Source: Paracoccus ravus
GTDB taxonomy: Bacteria; Pseudomonadota; Alphaproteobacteria; Rhodobacterales; Rhodobacteraceae
Reading direction: 5' to 3'
Assembly (NCBI RefSeq): GCF_004522175.1
Contig: NZ_SDEB01000013.1
Span: 50,283-114,282, forward strand
DNA length: 64,000 nucleotides
In this document: one piece after another, positions 17,624-27,972 of the stretch
Layout of the letters: every line of letters begins with the position of its first letter
Numbering within the stretch: position 1 is the stretch's first letter
Notes under the pieces: generated by a model
What the model saw: only the letters and a program-made list of their open reading frames with translations
Database searches by the model: none
What the model was told of the DNA's origin: nothing
Program-made: the position numbers and the translations under genes

Positions 17624-20600
17624 ATGAACATCGACCTCTCACGGCGCGGCTTCTTAAAGCTCGCGGGTGCGGGAGTGGCGGCGACATCGCTCGGAGCCAT
17701 GGGTTTCGGCGAGGCAGAGGCAGCAGAACAGGCGCATGTGCGGGCATTCAAGCTCGCATCGACGACCGAGGTTCGCAACACCTGCACTTATTGCTCGGTC
17801 GCCTGCGGCATCCTGATCTACTCGAAAGGCGACGTGGCCGCCGGCGAAAAGGCCGAGGTCGTCCACATCGAGGGCGATGCCGACCACCCGACGAACCGCG
17901 GTACGCTCTGCCCCAAGGGCGCCGCCCTCAAGGACACGGTGCTGTCCGAAACCCGTCTGACCGTGCCGCGCATCCGCCGCCCGGGCTCGGACCGGTTCGA
18001 AGAGACCAGCTGGGAAGAGGCGCTCGACAAGATCGCCCGCGCGCTCAAGGATGATCGCGACGCCAATATGGTCCAGACCAACGATGCCGGGGTGCCGGTC
18101 AATCGCTGGACCTCGACAGGTTTTCTGGCCGCCTCGGCCACAACGAATGAAACGGCCTGGCTGACCTACAAGGTCGTCCGGTCGATGGGTATTGTCGGTT
18201 TCGATAACCAGGCGCGCGTTTGACACGGCCCCACGGTGTCCAGTTTGGGCCCGACCTTTGGCCGCGGAGCGATGACGAACTCCTGGACCGATATCAAGAA
18301 TACCGACCTCGTGGTCGTCATGGGCGGCAACGCCGCTGAAGCGCATCCTTGCGGCTTCAAATGGGTGACCGAGGCAAAGGCGCAACGAGGCGCCAAGCTG
18401 ATCGTCGTGGACCCTCGGTTCACGCGCACGGCGTCGGTATCCGATTACTACGCGCCGATCCGCCCCGGTTCGGACATTGTTTTCCTGATGGCCCTGATCA
18501 ACTGGATGATCCAGAACGACAAGGTCCAGTGGGAATATGTCAAGAACTTCACCAACGCGGCCTTCATCGTGAAGGACGAGTTCGGCTGGAGCGACGGGCT
18601 GTTCTCGGGCTACGACCCCGAGAAGCGCGATTACGACAAGTCGAGCTGGGACTATGTCATCGGCGATGACGGCTTCGCGCAGGTCGATATGACGCTGCAG
18701 AACCCGCGCTGCGTCTGGAACCTGCTCAAGGAACATGTCTCGCGTTACACGCCGGAACTGGTCGCCGAGGTCTGCGGCACGCCGCAGGATCGTTTCCTGA
18801 AGATCGCCGAGATGATCGGCGAATGTTCGGCCGTCGACAAGAACATGACCTCGATGTACGCGCTTGGCTGGACGCAGCATTCCAAGGGTGCACAGAACAT
18901 CCGCGGCATGGCCATGCTACAGCTGATCCTGGGCAATATCGGCGTCCGGGGCGGCGGGATGAATGCGCTTCGGGGCCATTCGAACATTCAGGGCCTGACC
19001 GATATCGGGCTGATGTCGAACCTGATCCCGGGCTATCTGAACATCCCGACCGAAAAGGAAAAGGACTGGACCACCTATATGTCCAGCCGGTCCTTCAAGC
19101 CGCTCAGGCCGGGCCAGACCAGCTATTGGCAGAACTATCCCAAATTCATGGTCAGCTTCATGAAGGCCATGTGGGGCGATGCCGCAAGGGCGGATAATGA
19201 CTGGGCCTTTGAATATCTGCCCAAGCTGGATGTCCCGACCTATGACATCCTGCGGATGTTCGACCTGATGAACGAAGGCAAGATCACCAACTATTTCTGC
19301 CAGGGCTTCAACCCCCTCTTGTCCTTCCCGAACCGCGCCAAGCTGACTGCGGCGCTGTCCAAGCTGAAGCTGCTGGTCGTCATGGACCCACTGGCAACCG
19401 AGACCGCCCATTTCTGGGAAAACCACGGCGAATATAATGACGTGGACACGGCCTCGATCCAGACCGAGGTGATCGAACTGCCCACCACCAGTTTCGCCGA
19501 GGACGATGGCTCGCTGGTGAATTCGGGCCGCTGGATCCAATGGCACTGGGCGGCGGCGACGCCTCCGGGTCAGGCGCAGCGCGACACCTGGATCATGTCG
19601 CAGATCTTCCTGCGCGTGAAGAAGCTCTATCAGGACGAGGGCGGGGTCTTCCCCGATCCGATCCTGAACCTGACCTGGGATTACGAGGACGAGAACGAGC
19701 CCTCGGCCGAGGAACTGGCGAAAGAGCTGAACGGCAAGGCCTTGGGCGATGTCTATGATCCCAAGGACGCGACCAAGCTGCTGGCGGCGCAGGGCAAGCA
19801 ACTGCTGAATTTCAGCCAGTTGCGCGACGACGGTTCCACCATGTCGGCCTGCTGGATCTATGGCGGCTGCTGGAACGAGGACGGCAACAATATGGCGCGG
19901 CGGGACAATGCCGATCCCGACGACACCGGGGCCTTCCTGAACTGGAGCTTTGCCTGGCCGCTGAACCGCCGGATCCTCTACAATCGAGCCTCGGCGGATA
20001 TGCAGGGCAAGCCTTGGGACCCCTCGCGCAAGCTGATTGAGTGGAATGGCGAGAAATGGACGGGATATGACGTGCCCGACATCGCCCCCACCGCCAAGCC
20101 CGACGAGGTCGGCCCCTTCATCATGAACCCGGAAGGCGCCTCGCGGCTCTTCACCCGGGGGATGATGCGCGACGGGCCTTTCCCGACGCATATGGAGCCC
20201 TTCGAGTCCCCCATCGCCAATGTCTTCAACCCCGAAATGCGGGGCAATCCGGTGGCGCGGGTCTTTGCCAAGGATGCCGATCAGTTCGCGACAAGCGACG
20301 AGTTCCCGTTTGTGGCGACCTCGTATCGACTGACCGAGCATTTCCACTACTGGACCAAGCACAACCGCATCAATGCGGCGCTTCAGCCGGAATTCTTCGT
20401 CGAAATCAGCGAAGAACTGGCCGCCGAAAAGGGCATCACGCGCGGATCCACTGTTCGCGTCTGGTCCAAGCGGGGTTCGGTCACGGCCAAGGCGCTGGTC
20501 AGCAAGCGGCTCAGGCCACTCCAATGCGGCGACAAGCTGGTGCATGTCATCGGCATTCCGCTGCATTGGGGCTTCATGGGGGCGGCGCGCAAGGGCTTCG

Positions 20601-20707
20601 GTCCGAACAGCCTGACGCCCTTTGTCGGTGACGCCAATGTCGAGACGCCGGAATTCAAGGCGTTCCTTGTCAATATCGAGCCGGCAACAGGGGAGGCCGT
20701 GTCATGA
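17624..20707 (+). CDS. fdoG: Formate dehydrogenase-N/O type alpha subunit, selenocysteine-containing
   Basis: 1,027 aa when the in-frame UGA at 18221-18223 is read as selenocysteine (Sec200). Molybdopterin bis-MGD catalytic subunit oxidising formate to CO2 on the periplasmic side. Tat signal [12 protein letters not shown] at residues 6-17; [4Fe-4S] ligands in CTYCSVACG and further Cys (CPKG); Sec in NQARV-U-HGPTV, the exact context of E. coli FdnG/FdoG; molybdopterin domains follow (e.g. [40 protein letters not shown]). Without readthrough the frame would give a useless 199-aa piece, so this is recoding, not a pseudogene. fdoH overlaps by 4 nt. fdoG or fdnG naming is interchangeable here. Confidence 0.96.
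18221..18257 (+). promoter_or_regulatory. Sec UGA codon with adjacent SECIS-like hairpin
   Basis: The UGA is followed at once by ACACGGCCCCACGG, nearly the same as E. coli fdhF/fdnG, then a short stem (GTGTCC...GGGC) with an apical AGTTT loop. This is the position and shape of the bacterial SECIS recognised by SelB. Pairing was judged by eye only. Confidence 0.8.
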
Positions 20708-21693
20708 CCATGGATCCGAACCTCGACAGCCCACGGACGGCGGTCTCCAACCCGCCGATCCAGCCGATGAAGGCGAACCTGGGTGCGGGCGATGTCGTCC
20801 GCGCCTCGGCCATGCCCAATCTGCCCAAGCCCGAGCGCGAATTGACCAAGGTCGCGAAGCTCATCGACGTGTCGAAATGCATCGGCTGCAAGGCCTGCCA
20901 ATCGGCTTGCGCCGAGTGGAACGACACCGTGCCCGAGGTCGAGCATAATGTGGGTCTCTACGAGAATCCGCATGACCTGACCCCGGACATGTTCACGCTG
21001 ATGCGCTTCAGCGAATACGAGAACCCCGAGACCGGGGATTTCGAATGGCTGATCCGCAAGGACGGTTGCATGCATTGCGAGGATCCGGGCTGTCTGAAAG
21101 CCTGCCCGGCCCCCGGTGCGATCGTGCAATACTCGAACGGGATCGTGGATTTCATCCACGAGAACTGCATCGGCTGCGGCTATTGCGTGACCGGCTGCCC
21201 CTTTGATATCCCGCGCGTCAGCAAGACCGATCACAAGAGCTATAAATGCACGCTCTGTTCGGATCGGGTTGCCGTGGGACAGGGACCGGCCTGCGCCAAG
21301 GCCTGCCCCACCCAAGCCATCGTTTTCGGCGCCAAGGAAGACATGATCGAACACGCCAATATGCGCGTGGCCGATCTGAAATCCCGCGGCTACGAAAATG
21401 CGGGCATCTATGATCCCGAAGGGGTCGGCGGCACGCATGTCTTCTATGTGCTGCACCATGCCGACAAGCCGCAGCTCTATTCCGATCTGCCCGAGGATCC
21501 CCGGATCTCGCCGGTGGTCCGTGGCTGGAAGGGCATGACCAAGACGATCGGTCTGGCGGCGATTGGCGCTGCGGCGGTGGGCTCGATCCTGCACGGACTC
21601 TTTGCCCGGGCGAACCGGGTCAGCGCCGAGGAAGAGCGCGAGGCAGAGCATCTCGTGGAAAGCAGCGTTCCCGTCAGAAGTGAGGAGGCGTGA
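20704..21693 (+). CDS. fdoH: Formate dehydrogenase beta subunit, four-cluster ferredoxin
   Basis: 329 aa. Carries electrons from the alpha subunit to the cytochrome b gamma subunit. Four cysteine groups for [4Fe-4S] clusters: [41 protein letters not shown] and CTLCSDRV...CAKACPT. A single C-terminal membrane anchor ([20 protein letters not shown], about residues 279-298) as in E. coli FdnH/FdoH. ATG overlaps the fdoG stop (ATGA). Confidence 0.95.
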   Translation: MTMDPNLDSPRTAVSNPPIQPMKANLGAGDVVRASAMPNLPKPERELTKVAKLIDVSKCIGCKACQSACAEWNDTVPEVEHNVGLYENPHDLTPDMFTLMRFSEYENPETGDFEWLIRKDGCMHCEDPGCLKACPAPGAIVQYSNGIVDFIHENCIGCGYCVTGCPFDIPRVSKTDHKSYKCTLCSDRVAVGQGPACAKACPTQAIVFGAKEDMIEHANMRVADLKSRGYENAGIYDPEGVGGTHVFYVLHHADKPQLYSDLPEDPRISPVVRGWKGMTKTIGLAAIGAAAVGSILHGLFARANRVSAEEEREAEHLVESSVPVRSEEA

Positions 21694-22379
21694 TGACCAA
21701 ACCTCTCTACTCGGAAAAGGGTGACCACCTCGAATCGACGGCTCCTGTGCGCGTCAGCCGCTATCGCGGCTTCACGCGGGCCAATCACTGGGTCACGGCG
21801 CTCAGCCTGATCGTTCTGTTGCTTTCGGGTCTGGCGCTGTTCCACCCCTCGCTCTACTTCCTGACCGGGTTGTTTGGCGGCGGGCAGATCACGCGATGGC
21901 TGCATCCCTTCGTGGGTATCCTGCTGTTCTTCAGCTTCTTCGTGCTCTTCGCGCAGCTCTGGAAGCTGAACCTGCCGCGCCCCGAGGACCGCACCTGGGT
22001 CAGCCAGATCGGGGATGTGGTGAAGGGGAATGAAGAGCGCCTGCCCGAGCTTGGCAAATACAATGCGGGGCAGAAGGGCGTCTTCTGGGCGATGTCGATC
22101 CTGATCCTTGTCCTGATCGGCTCGGGCGTGATGATCTGGGAGCAATATTTCCCCGATCTCGTGACCATCCCGACGCGTCGCTGGGCGGTGCTGGTGCATT
22201 CGCTGGCGGCGGTGGCGATCATCCTGGTCTTCATCGTCCATGTCTATGCGGCGATCTGGACGCGGGGCACGATCAGCGCGATGACGCGGGGCAGCGTGAC
22301 TGGCGGCTGGGCCTTCCGGCATCACCGGAAATGGCTGCGGGAAGTCGCTGGACGCGGGGGCCAAGGCCCGGCAGAGTGA
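21693..22379 (+). CDS. fdoI: Formate dehydrogenase gamma subunit, cytochrome b556
   Basis: 228 aa, four membrane helices: WVTALSLIVLLLSGLALF, FVGILLFFSFFVLFAQLW, VFWAMSILILVLIGSGVMIW and LVHSLAAVAIILVFIVHVYAA, with histidines (FTRANHW, LHPF, LVHSL, VHVY) fitting diheme b ligation. Hands electrons to quinone. The ATG at 21693 is preferred over GTG at 21690 because AGGAGG lies 7 nt upstream; it overlaps the fdoH stop by one base. Confidence 0.93.
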   Translation: MTKPLYSEKGDHLESTAPVRVSRYRGFTRANHWVTALSLIVLLLSGLALFHPSLYFLTGLFGGGQITRWLHPFVGILLFFSFFVLFAQLWKLNLPRPEDRTWVSQIGDVVKGNEERLPELGKYNAGQKGVFWAMSILILVLIGSGVMIWEQYFPDLVTIPTRRWAVLVHSLAAVAIILVFIVHVYAAIWTRGTISAMTRGSVTGGWAFRHHRKWLREVAGRGGQGPAE

Positions 22380-22387
22380 ACGCCAAA

Positions 22388-22405
22388 GGCCCCCTTCCGG
22401 GGGCC
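22388..22405 (+). terminator. Hairpin between fdoI and fdhE
   Basis: GGCCCCC-TTCC-GGGGGCC, 7 bp with a 4-nt loop, in the 36-nt gap. No T-run follows. It may lower fdhE/sel expression relative to fdoGHI or protect the fdoGHI message. Confidence 0.5.
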
Positions 22406-22415
22406 GATTGGCCAG

Positions 22416-23333
22416 ATGGACGCTATGACTTCGACACTGAAACCCGACCCCTCGATGATCGGCGGCGTGCCCAAGCTTCCCTTGGCGCGCCTGCCTGATC
22501 CCGAGGGGCTTTTCATCACCCGCGCCGAACGCTTCGAGTTCCTAGCGCTGCACAGCCCCAATCTCGCGCCCTATCTGCGCTTTCTGGGGGCCGTGGCCCA
22601 CGCGCAGGCGGAACTTGCCCGCGAATTGCCCTCATCTGCGCCCATCCCAGAAGAGCGCATCGCCCTTGCGCGCGCGAACCGGATGCCGCCCCTGGACCGC
22701 AACGCGATGCGCGACGGGCTGTCCGAGGTGCTCGACCGGCTCTGCGAAAAGCTTGCCACCGTCGAAATGCCCGAACCCGCGCGGCTGGCGCTTCGGGCGC
22801 TGCAAGCGGCAGAGGCCAGCGACCGCGACTGGGTCATCGGCAATGTCCTGACCGATGCCATCCCCGGGGATTCCGTGGCCCCGCATCTTTTCGCGGCGGC
22901 GGCGCTGCAGGTCCATGCCGCGATGATGGCCTCAGGGCTTCACGTGGAACAAATGGTACCGATCAAGACCGGCATCTGCCCGGCCTGCGGCGGGCGTCCC
23001 GCAACTACCATGGTCACCGAGAACATGGGCGCCGAGGGCGCACGCTATTGCGCCTGCGCGACCTGCCAGACGCTGTGGAACGAAGTGCGGGTGAAATGCA
23101 CCTGCTGCGGCTCGACCAAGGGCATCACCTATCGCTCGGTCGAGACCGAAGAGGCCAGCGTCAAGGCCGAGATCTGCCGCGAATGCGGCCATTGGGTGAA
23201 GATCCTCTACCAAAACAAGAACCCCACGCTGGAGCCCATCGCCGATGACGTTGCGAGCCTTGGCCTCGACCTGATGATGCGCGACACCGAATGGACGCGC
23301 GGCGGTTTCAATCCGTTTCTCGTGGGCTACTGA
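22416..23333 (+). CDS. fdhE: Formate dehydrogenase accessory protein FdhE
   Basis: 305 aa. Needed for making active respiratory formate dehydrogenases; the E. coli protein binds iron through CxxC pairs and interacts with the catalytic subunit. Four Cys pairs in the C-terminal half: [22 protein letters not shown] and CRECGHWVK. Two near starts (22416, 22425); no strong ribosome site for either. Follows fdoGHI and precedes selA with a 1-nt overlap. Confidence 0.93.
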   Translation: MDAMTSTLKPDPSMIGGVPKLPLARLPDPEGLFITRAERFEFLALHSPNLAPYLRFLGAVAHAQAELARELPSSAPIPEERIALARANRMPPLDRNAMRDGLSEVLDRLCEKLATVEMPEPARLALRALQAAEASDRDWVIGNVLTDAIPGDSVAPHLFAAAALQVHAAMMASGLHVEQMVPIKTGICPACGGRPATTMVTENMGAEGARYCACATCQTLWNEVRVKCTCCGSTKGITYRSVETEEASVKAEICRECGHWVKILYQNKNPTLEPIADDVASLGLDLMMRDTEWTRGGFNPFLVGY

Positions 23334-24670
23334 TGACCGATCTGCGGTCACTGCCCTCGGTTGATCGGTTGCTGGCCGATTGCGGCCCGCTGATCCAATC
23401 CCACGGCCGACTTGCCGTTACCGAGGCTTTGCGCGCCGAACTTGCTGCGATCCGGGAAAACCGCCCCGATCCGGTGCCGAATGCACCGGAGATCCTTGTG
23501 CGGGTCGGCTCCGGAATGGCGGCGCGGGCGCAATCCCGTCTGCGCCCGGTGCTGAACCTGACCGGCACCGTGCTGCATACCAATCTGGGACGTGCGCTGC
23601 TGGCCGAAGCCGCCGTTGATGCCGCCATTGCCGCCATGCGTGCGCCCGCCGCGCTGGAATATGATCTCGAATCCGGCGGGCGCGGCGAGCGCGACAGCCA
23701 TCTGCGCGGCCTGCTTTGCGAACTGACCGGGGCCGAGGACGCGACGGTCGTCAACAACAATGCCTCGGCGGTGCTGATCGTGCTGAACACCCTCGCGAGG
23801 GGCCGCGAAGCCGTGGTCTCGCGCGGTGAGCTGATCGAGATCGGCGGCGCCTTCCGCATGCCCGCGATCATGGAGCAGGCGGGTTGCAAGCTGCGCGAGG
23901 TCGGCACCACCAATCGGACCCATGCCAAGGACTACCGCGAGGCGATCACCCCCGAGACCGGGCTGCTGATGAAGGTCCATACCTCGAACTACCGGATCGA
24001 GGGCTTCACCAAGGAGGTGCTCGCCCCCGAGCTCGCCGGCATCGCCCATGATGCGGGCCTGCCGTTGGTCAATGACCTTGGGTCGGGCACGCTGGTCGAT
24101 CTGCGCCGCTGGGGGCTTTCGCCCGAACCCACCGTGGCCGAAGCCGTGGCCGAAGGGGCGGATGTCGTGACCTTTTCGGGTGACAAGCTGCTGGGCGGGC
24201 CGCAGGCGGGCTTTATCGTCGGCAAGCGCGAGATCATCGCCGCGATCAACAAGAACCCGCTGAAACGTGCCTTGCGCATGGACAAGATCCGTATCGCCGC
24301 GACCGAGGCCACCCTGCGGCTCTACCGCGACCCAGATCGCCTCGCCGAGCGACTGCCGACCCTGCGCCTGCTCTCGCGCCCCGCCGCCGAGATCCGCGCG
24401 CAGGCCGAGCGCCTCGCGCCGCGCCTCGCAGCCGCGCTTAACTGCCGCGCCGAGGTGGTGGATTGCGCAAGCCAGATCGGCTCGGGCGCGCTGCCGACCG
24501 AGACGATCCCCAGCGCCGGGATTGCCCTTTCACTCGCGCCCGAGGCCTTGGCCGAGCGGCTGCGCGGCCTTGCCACGCCGATCATCGGGCGCATTCATGA
24601 CGGCGCGCTGATCCTCGATCTGCGCTGCCTGCCGGATGACGCGGCGCTTCTGGACGCCATCGCGGGATGA
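23333..24670 (+). CDS. selA: L-seryl-tRNA(Sec) selenium transferase
   Basis: 445 aa. PLP enzyme converting Ser-tRNA(Sec) to Sec-tRNA(Sec) using selenophosphate. Contains [38 protein letters not shown] and the PLP-lysine segment [13 protein letters not shown]. Start ATG shares a base with the fdhE TGA. Overlaps selB by 4 nt. The selenophosphate synthase gene selD is not in the window. Confidence 0.97.
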   Translation: MTDLRSLPSVDRLLADCGPLIQSHGRLAVTEALRAELAAIRENRPDPVPNAPEILVRVGSGMAARAQSRLRPVLNLTGTVLHTNLGRALLAEAAVDAAIAAMRAPAALEYDLESGGRGERDSHLRGLLCELTGAEDATVVNNNASAVLIVLNTLARGREAVVSRGELIEIGGAFRMPAIMEQAGCKLREVGTTNRTHAKDYREAITPETGLLMKVHTSNYRIEGFTKEVLAPELAGIAHDAGLPLVNDLGSGTLVDLRRWGLSPEPTVAEAVAEGADVVTFSGDKLLGGPQAGFIVGKREIIAAINKNPLKRALRMDKIRIAATEATLRLYRDPDRLAERLPTLRLLSRPAAEIRAQAERLAPRLAAALNCRAEVVDCASQIGSGALPTETIPSAGIALSLAPEALAERLRGLATPIIGRIHDGALILDLRCLPDDAALLDAIAG

Positions 24671-26592
24671 TCGTCGGCACGGCGGGTCACATCGACCATG
24701 GCAAGACCGCGCTTGTCAGGGCGCTGACCGGAGTCGATGCGGACCGACTGGCCGAAGAGAAGGCGCGCGGCATCACCATTGATCTGGGTTTCGCCTATGC
24801 CGATCTGGGCGGCGGCCCGATCACCGGTTTCGTCGATGTGCCGGGGCATGAGAAATTCGTCCATACCATGCTGGCGGGCGCGGGCGGGATCGATCTGGCG
24901 CTGCTGGTCATTGCCGCTGATGACGGGATCATGCCGCAAACGCGCGAGCACCTTGCCATTCTGGATCTGCTGGGCGTGCAGCGCGCAATCGTGGCGCTGA
25001 CGAAATCCGATCTCGTCGATTCAAGCCGCATCGCGGAGGTCGAGGCCCAGATCGCGGAATTGCTCGCCCCGACCGGACTGGCCGCTTCGCCGGTCTTTCC
25101 GGTTTCGTCGCTGACCGAAGCCGGAATCGGTGACCTGAAATCGGCTTTGGCCGAGGCTGAAAGGGGGATCACGGCCCGTGCGAGTGATGCCCGCTTCCGG
25201 CTGGCCATTGACCGAAGTTTTACGCTGGCGGGTGCTGGGACCGTGGTTACGGGCACGGTGATCTCGGGACAAATCGCGGTGGGAGATCACATCCGGATCA
25301 GCCCTTCGGGTCTTTCCGCACGCGTGCGCGGCATCCATGCCCAGAACCGCAAATCCGAGCGAGGATTCGCCGGTCAGCGCTGCGCCCTGAACCTTAGCGG
25401 CGAGGGGATCACCCGAGAGGCGATCTCGCGCGGCGATATGGCGCTGGATCCGGTGCTGCACCTGCCCAGTATGCGGATGGATGTCGAGCTTCGCGCCCTT
25501 GCTTCCGAGCCAAAGCCCCTTGGTACATGGTTTCCCGCGCGGCTTCATATCGGCGCGGCGGAACTGGGTGCGCGGATCGTCCCGCTCGAAGGGCCGCTTC
25601 TTCCCGGCGACGAGGGGCTGGCGCAGATCGTGCTGGATCGTCCGCTCGCGGCCGCGATGGGCGACCGCTTCATCCTGCGCGATGTCACCGCCCGCCGCAC
25701 CATTGGCGGCGGCCGGGTCATCGACCTGCGCGCCCCCGCCCGCCGCCGCTCGCGGCCCGAGCGGCTTGCCAATCTGCGTGGGCTGGCCTTGGCGGATCCG
25801 GCGCAGGCGCTTGCCGCCTTGGGCGAGACCGGGCCTGTCGATCTTGACGCATTCGGGCGGGACCGCGCGCTTTCGCCTGGTCAGCTTCATGCGGCGCTTG
25901 CCGCCTCGGTCCTTGCGGTGATCGAGGGCACGCGGCAGGCGCTTTCGCCCGCGCTTGCCGCGGGGTTGCGTCGGCAGATGCAGGACCTGCTGGCCGAGTT
26001 TCATGCCGAGAACGCCGATCTGCAGGGAATGGGACGTGAGCGGCTGCGGCTCTTGCTGGTGCCGCGTCTGGAAAAGACTGATTTCGCGGCCTTTCTCCGG
26101 GCCGAGGCGCTGGCCGGAGCGGTTGTGCTTGACGGGGCCTTTACCCGTCTGCCGGGCCACCTTCCGCGGCTTTCGGACGAGGATGAACAGATCTATGCCC
26201 GCATCCTGCCCCATCTGCTTGAGGAAGAACGTTTCCGCCCTCCGCGTGTGCGCGATTTCGCGGGACTTCTCGAGGTCGATGAGGCCGAGATCCGCCGCAT
26301 CCTGCGCATGGCGGCCCGTCAGGGCAGGATCGATCAGATCGCGCATGACCATTTCTTTGCCCGTGCGACCACGGTCGAGATGGTCAGTATCATCCGGGAA
26401 CTGGGTGCAGCAGCCGAGAGCGGCTGGTTCACCGCGCCGGCCTTTCGCGATCGGGTGCAGAACGGCAGAAAGGTCGCGATTCAGATTCTGGACTTTTTCG
26501 ACCGGCTCGGTCTGACCTTGCGCCGGGGCGATCTGCGGTGCATCAATCCGCATCGGATCGACCTGTTCACCCCGGATCGGCCCGACCGCTGA
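24667..26592 (+). CDS. selB: Selenocysteine-specific elongation factor SelB
   Basis: 641 aa. EF-Tu-like GTPase that brings Sec-tRNA(Sec) to UGA codons marked by a SECIS. G1 [19 protein letters not shown] at the N-terminus, switch [27 protein letters not shown] and a TKSD motif; two beta-barrel domains; and C-terminal winged helices (about residues 370-641, e.g. [17 protein letters not shown]) that bind the SECIS hairpin. ATG overlaps the selA stop (ATGA); selC begins 5 nt after its stop. Confidence 0.97.
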   Translation: MIVGTAGHIDHGKTALVRALTGVDADRLAEEKARGITIDLGFAYADLGGGPITGFVDVPGHEKFVHTMLAGAGGIDLALLVIAADDGIMPQTREHLAILDLLGVQRAIVALTKSDLVDSSRIAEVEAQIAELLAPTGLAASPVFPVSSLTEAGIGDLKSALAEAERGITARASDARFRLAIDRSFTLAGAGTVVTGTVISGQIAVGDHIRISPSGLSARVRGIHAQNRKSERGFAGQRCALNLSGEGITREAISRGDMALDPVLHLPSMRMDVELRALASEPKPLGTWFPARLHIGAAELGARIVPLEGPLLPGDEGLAQIVLDRPLAAAMGDRFILRDVTARRTIGGGRVIDLRAPARRRSRPERLANLRGLALADPAQALAALGETGPVDLDAFGRDRALSPGQLHAALAASVLAVIEGTRQALSPALAAGLRRQMQDLLAEFHAENADLQGMGRERLRLLLVPRLEKTDFAAFLRAEALAGAVVLDGAFTRLPGHLPRLSDEDEQIYARILPHLLEEERFRPPRVRDFAGLLEVDEAEIRRILRMAARQGRIDQIAHDHFFARATTVEMVSIIRELGAAAESGWFTAPAFRDRVQNGRKVAIQILDFFDRLGLTLRRGDLRCINPHRIDLFTPDRPDR

Positions 26593-26597
26593 ATGCT

Positions 26598-26693
26598 GGA
26601 AGAGAATCGTCCCCGGTGGGGCGGCCGGACTTCAAATCCGGTTGGGGCAGCGAGCCTGTCCCGGGTGGGTTCGACTCCCATTCTCTTCCGCCA
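26598..26693 (+). tRNA. selC: tRNA-Sec (anticodon TCA)
   Basis: 96 nt. An 8-bp-type long acceptor stem (GGAAGAGA / TCTCTTCC), discriminator G and encoded CCA. Anticodon arm CCGGA-CTTCAAA-TCCGG with anticodon TCA at 26632-26634. The very long variable arm (GGGGCAGCGAGCCTGTCCC) and T-arm (GGGTTCGACTCCC) match SelC architecture closely. Starts only 5 nt after selB, so it is probably processed from the same transcript. Confidence 0.97.
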
Positions 26694-26840
26694 CGGCGCT
26701 TGTGGATAGGACGAGACAGGACGCAGGCCCGGAGTTCCACGCCGTGTTCACGCTTTCGTCCCCGGACGCGCCGGGCTAGGTAGCAGGGTGACCGGCCCGG
26801 AGTCGATGCCGGAGCTTGCCAAACAGACGAAAGGGTTTCG

Positions 26841-27896
26841 ATGCAACGTTTGACGCTTGGAAGCAGCGGCGTATCCGTCAGTGCGGTGTCTTTGGGAACG
26901 ATGACCTTTGGCAACCAGACCGGCATGGCCGATGCCCATGGCCAGATGGATATGGCGCTCGAGGCGGGGGTGACCTTTCTCGATACGGCCGAAATGTATC
27001 CCGTGAACCCGGTCGAGCGTGAGACCGTCGGCCGCACCGAGGAATTTATCGGCGCCTGGCTGGCCGGTCGCGGCGGCCGTGACAGGGTCGAGATTGCGAC
27101 CAAGGTCGCCGGTCCCAGCGACAAGATCCGGCGCGAGGGCTATGATGGCCGGATCATTCGCCAGACGATCGACGCCTCTCTCAAGCGGCTGCGGACCGAT
27201 TATATCGATCTCTACCAGCTGCACTGGCCGGTCCGGGGCAGCTACGCATTCCGCCAAAACTGGGCATACAATCCCGCCAAGCAGGACCGCGAAAAGACCC
27301 TTTCCCATATGGCCGAGGTGCTCGAGGCCCTTGCCGAGGCACAGAAGGCCGGAAAGATCCGCGCCTTTGGCCTGTCGAACGAATCCGCATGGGGCACGAC
27401 CCGCTGGATCGACATGGCCGAGCGGATCGGCGCGCCGCGCGTCGTCTCGGTGCAGAACGAATATTCGCTGCTCTGCCGCCTCTATGACACGGATATGGCC
27501 GAGGTCGCGGTCAATGAGGATGTGACGCTTCTGGCCTATTCGCCTCTGGCGGCGGGGCTGTTGACCGGGAAATACGCGACCGGCCAAGAGCCTGAGGGCA
27601 GCCGCGCCGCCGTGGACAAGCTGCATGGCGGACCCGGTGATCTGGGCGGCCGCCGCACCCCGCGTGCGCCGGAAATCGTTGCCGCCTATCACGCGCTTGC
27701 GCATGAATTCGGGCTCGACCCGATCCATATGGCGGTGGCCTTCACCCGCCAGCGGCCCTTCGCCGCGATTCCGATCATCGGGGCGACGGATCGCGGCCAG
27801 CTTGAGCATCTGCTGAAGGGCATCGACCTAGTCCTGTCGGATGACGTGCTGCGACAGATCGACCGTCTGCACCGCGCCATGCCGATGCCCTATTGA
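26841..27896 (+). CDS. Aldo/keto reductase, Tas-like
   Basis: 351 aa. NADPH-dependent (alpha/beta)8 reductase of the Tas/AKR11-type group; substrate unknown. Family marks: LGTMTFGNQT near residues 18-27, the catalytic Tyr region FLDTAEMYPVNP (Asp and Tyr), IATKVAG with the Lys, YIDLYQLHWP, and FGLSNE. Stands alone 147 nt after selC; a weak CGAAAGGG ribosome site precedes the ATG. Confidence 0.85.
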   Translation: MQRLTLGSSGVSVSAVSLGTMTFGNQTGMADAHGQMDMALEAGVTFLDTAEMYPVNPVERETVGRTEEFIGAWLAGRGGRDRVEIATKVAGPSDKIRREGYDGRIIRQTIDASLKRLRTDYIDLYQLHWPVRGSYAFRQNWAYNPAKQDREKTLSHMAEVLEALAEAQKAGKIRAFGLSNESAWGTTRWIDMAERIGAPRVVSVQNEYSLLCRLYDTDMAEVAVNEDVTLLAYSPLAAGLLTGKYATGQEPEGSRAAVDKLHGGPGDLGGRRTPRAPEIVAAYHALAHEFGLDPIHMAVAFTRQRPFAAIPIIGATDRGQLEHLLKGIDLVLSDDVLRQIDRLHRAMPMPY

Positions 27897-27972
27897 GGCG
27901 GACGCCACGGCACCATTGGCAGTCATGGGCGGGCCGTGCAACCTGCCGCCCGTGACCACCGGAGGAACCGTC

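Noticed and set aside
18221..18223. In-frame stop in the formate dehydrogenase alpha gene, as a sign of a broken gene
   Set aside because: The context after UGA matches known Sec sites and selA, selB and selC are encoded downstream, so it is a selenocysteine codon.
22936..22951. Possible parS (GGCTTCACGTGGAACA) in fdhE
   Set aside because: 13/16 with asymmetrical mismatches, inside conserved fdhE sequence.
26694..26840. Possible origin or regulatory element after selC (a TGTGGATAG 9-mer is present)
   Set aside because: A single DnaA-like 9-mer without AT-rich sequence or clustering; nothing else recognised there.
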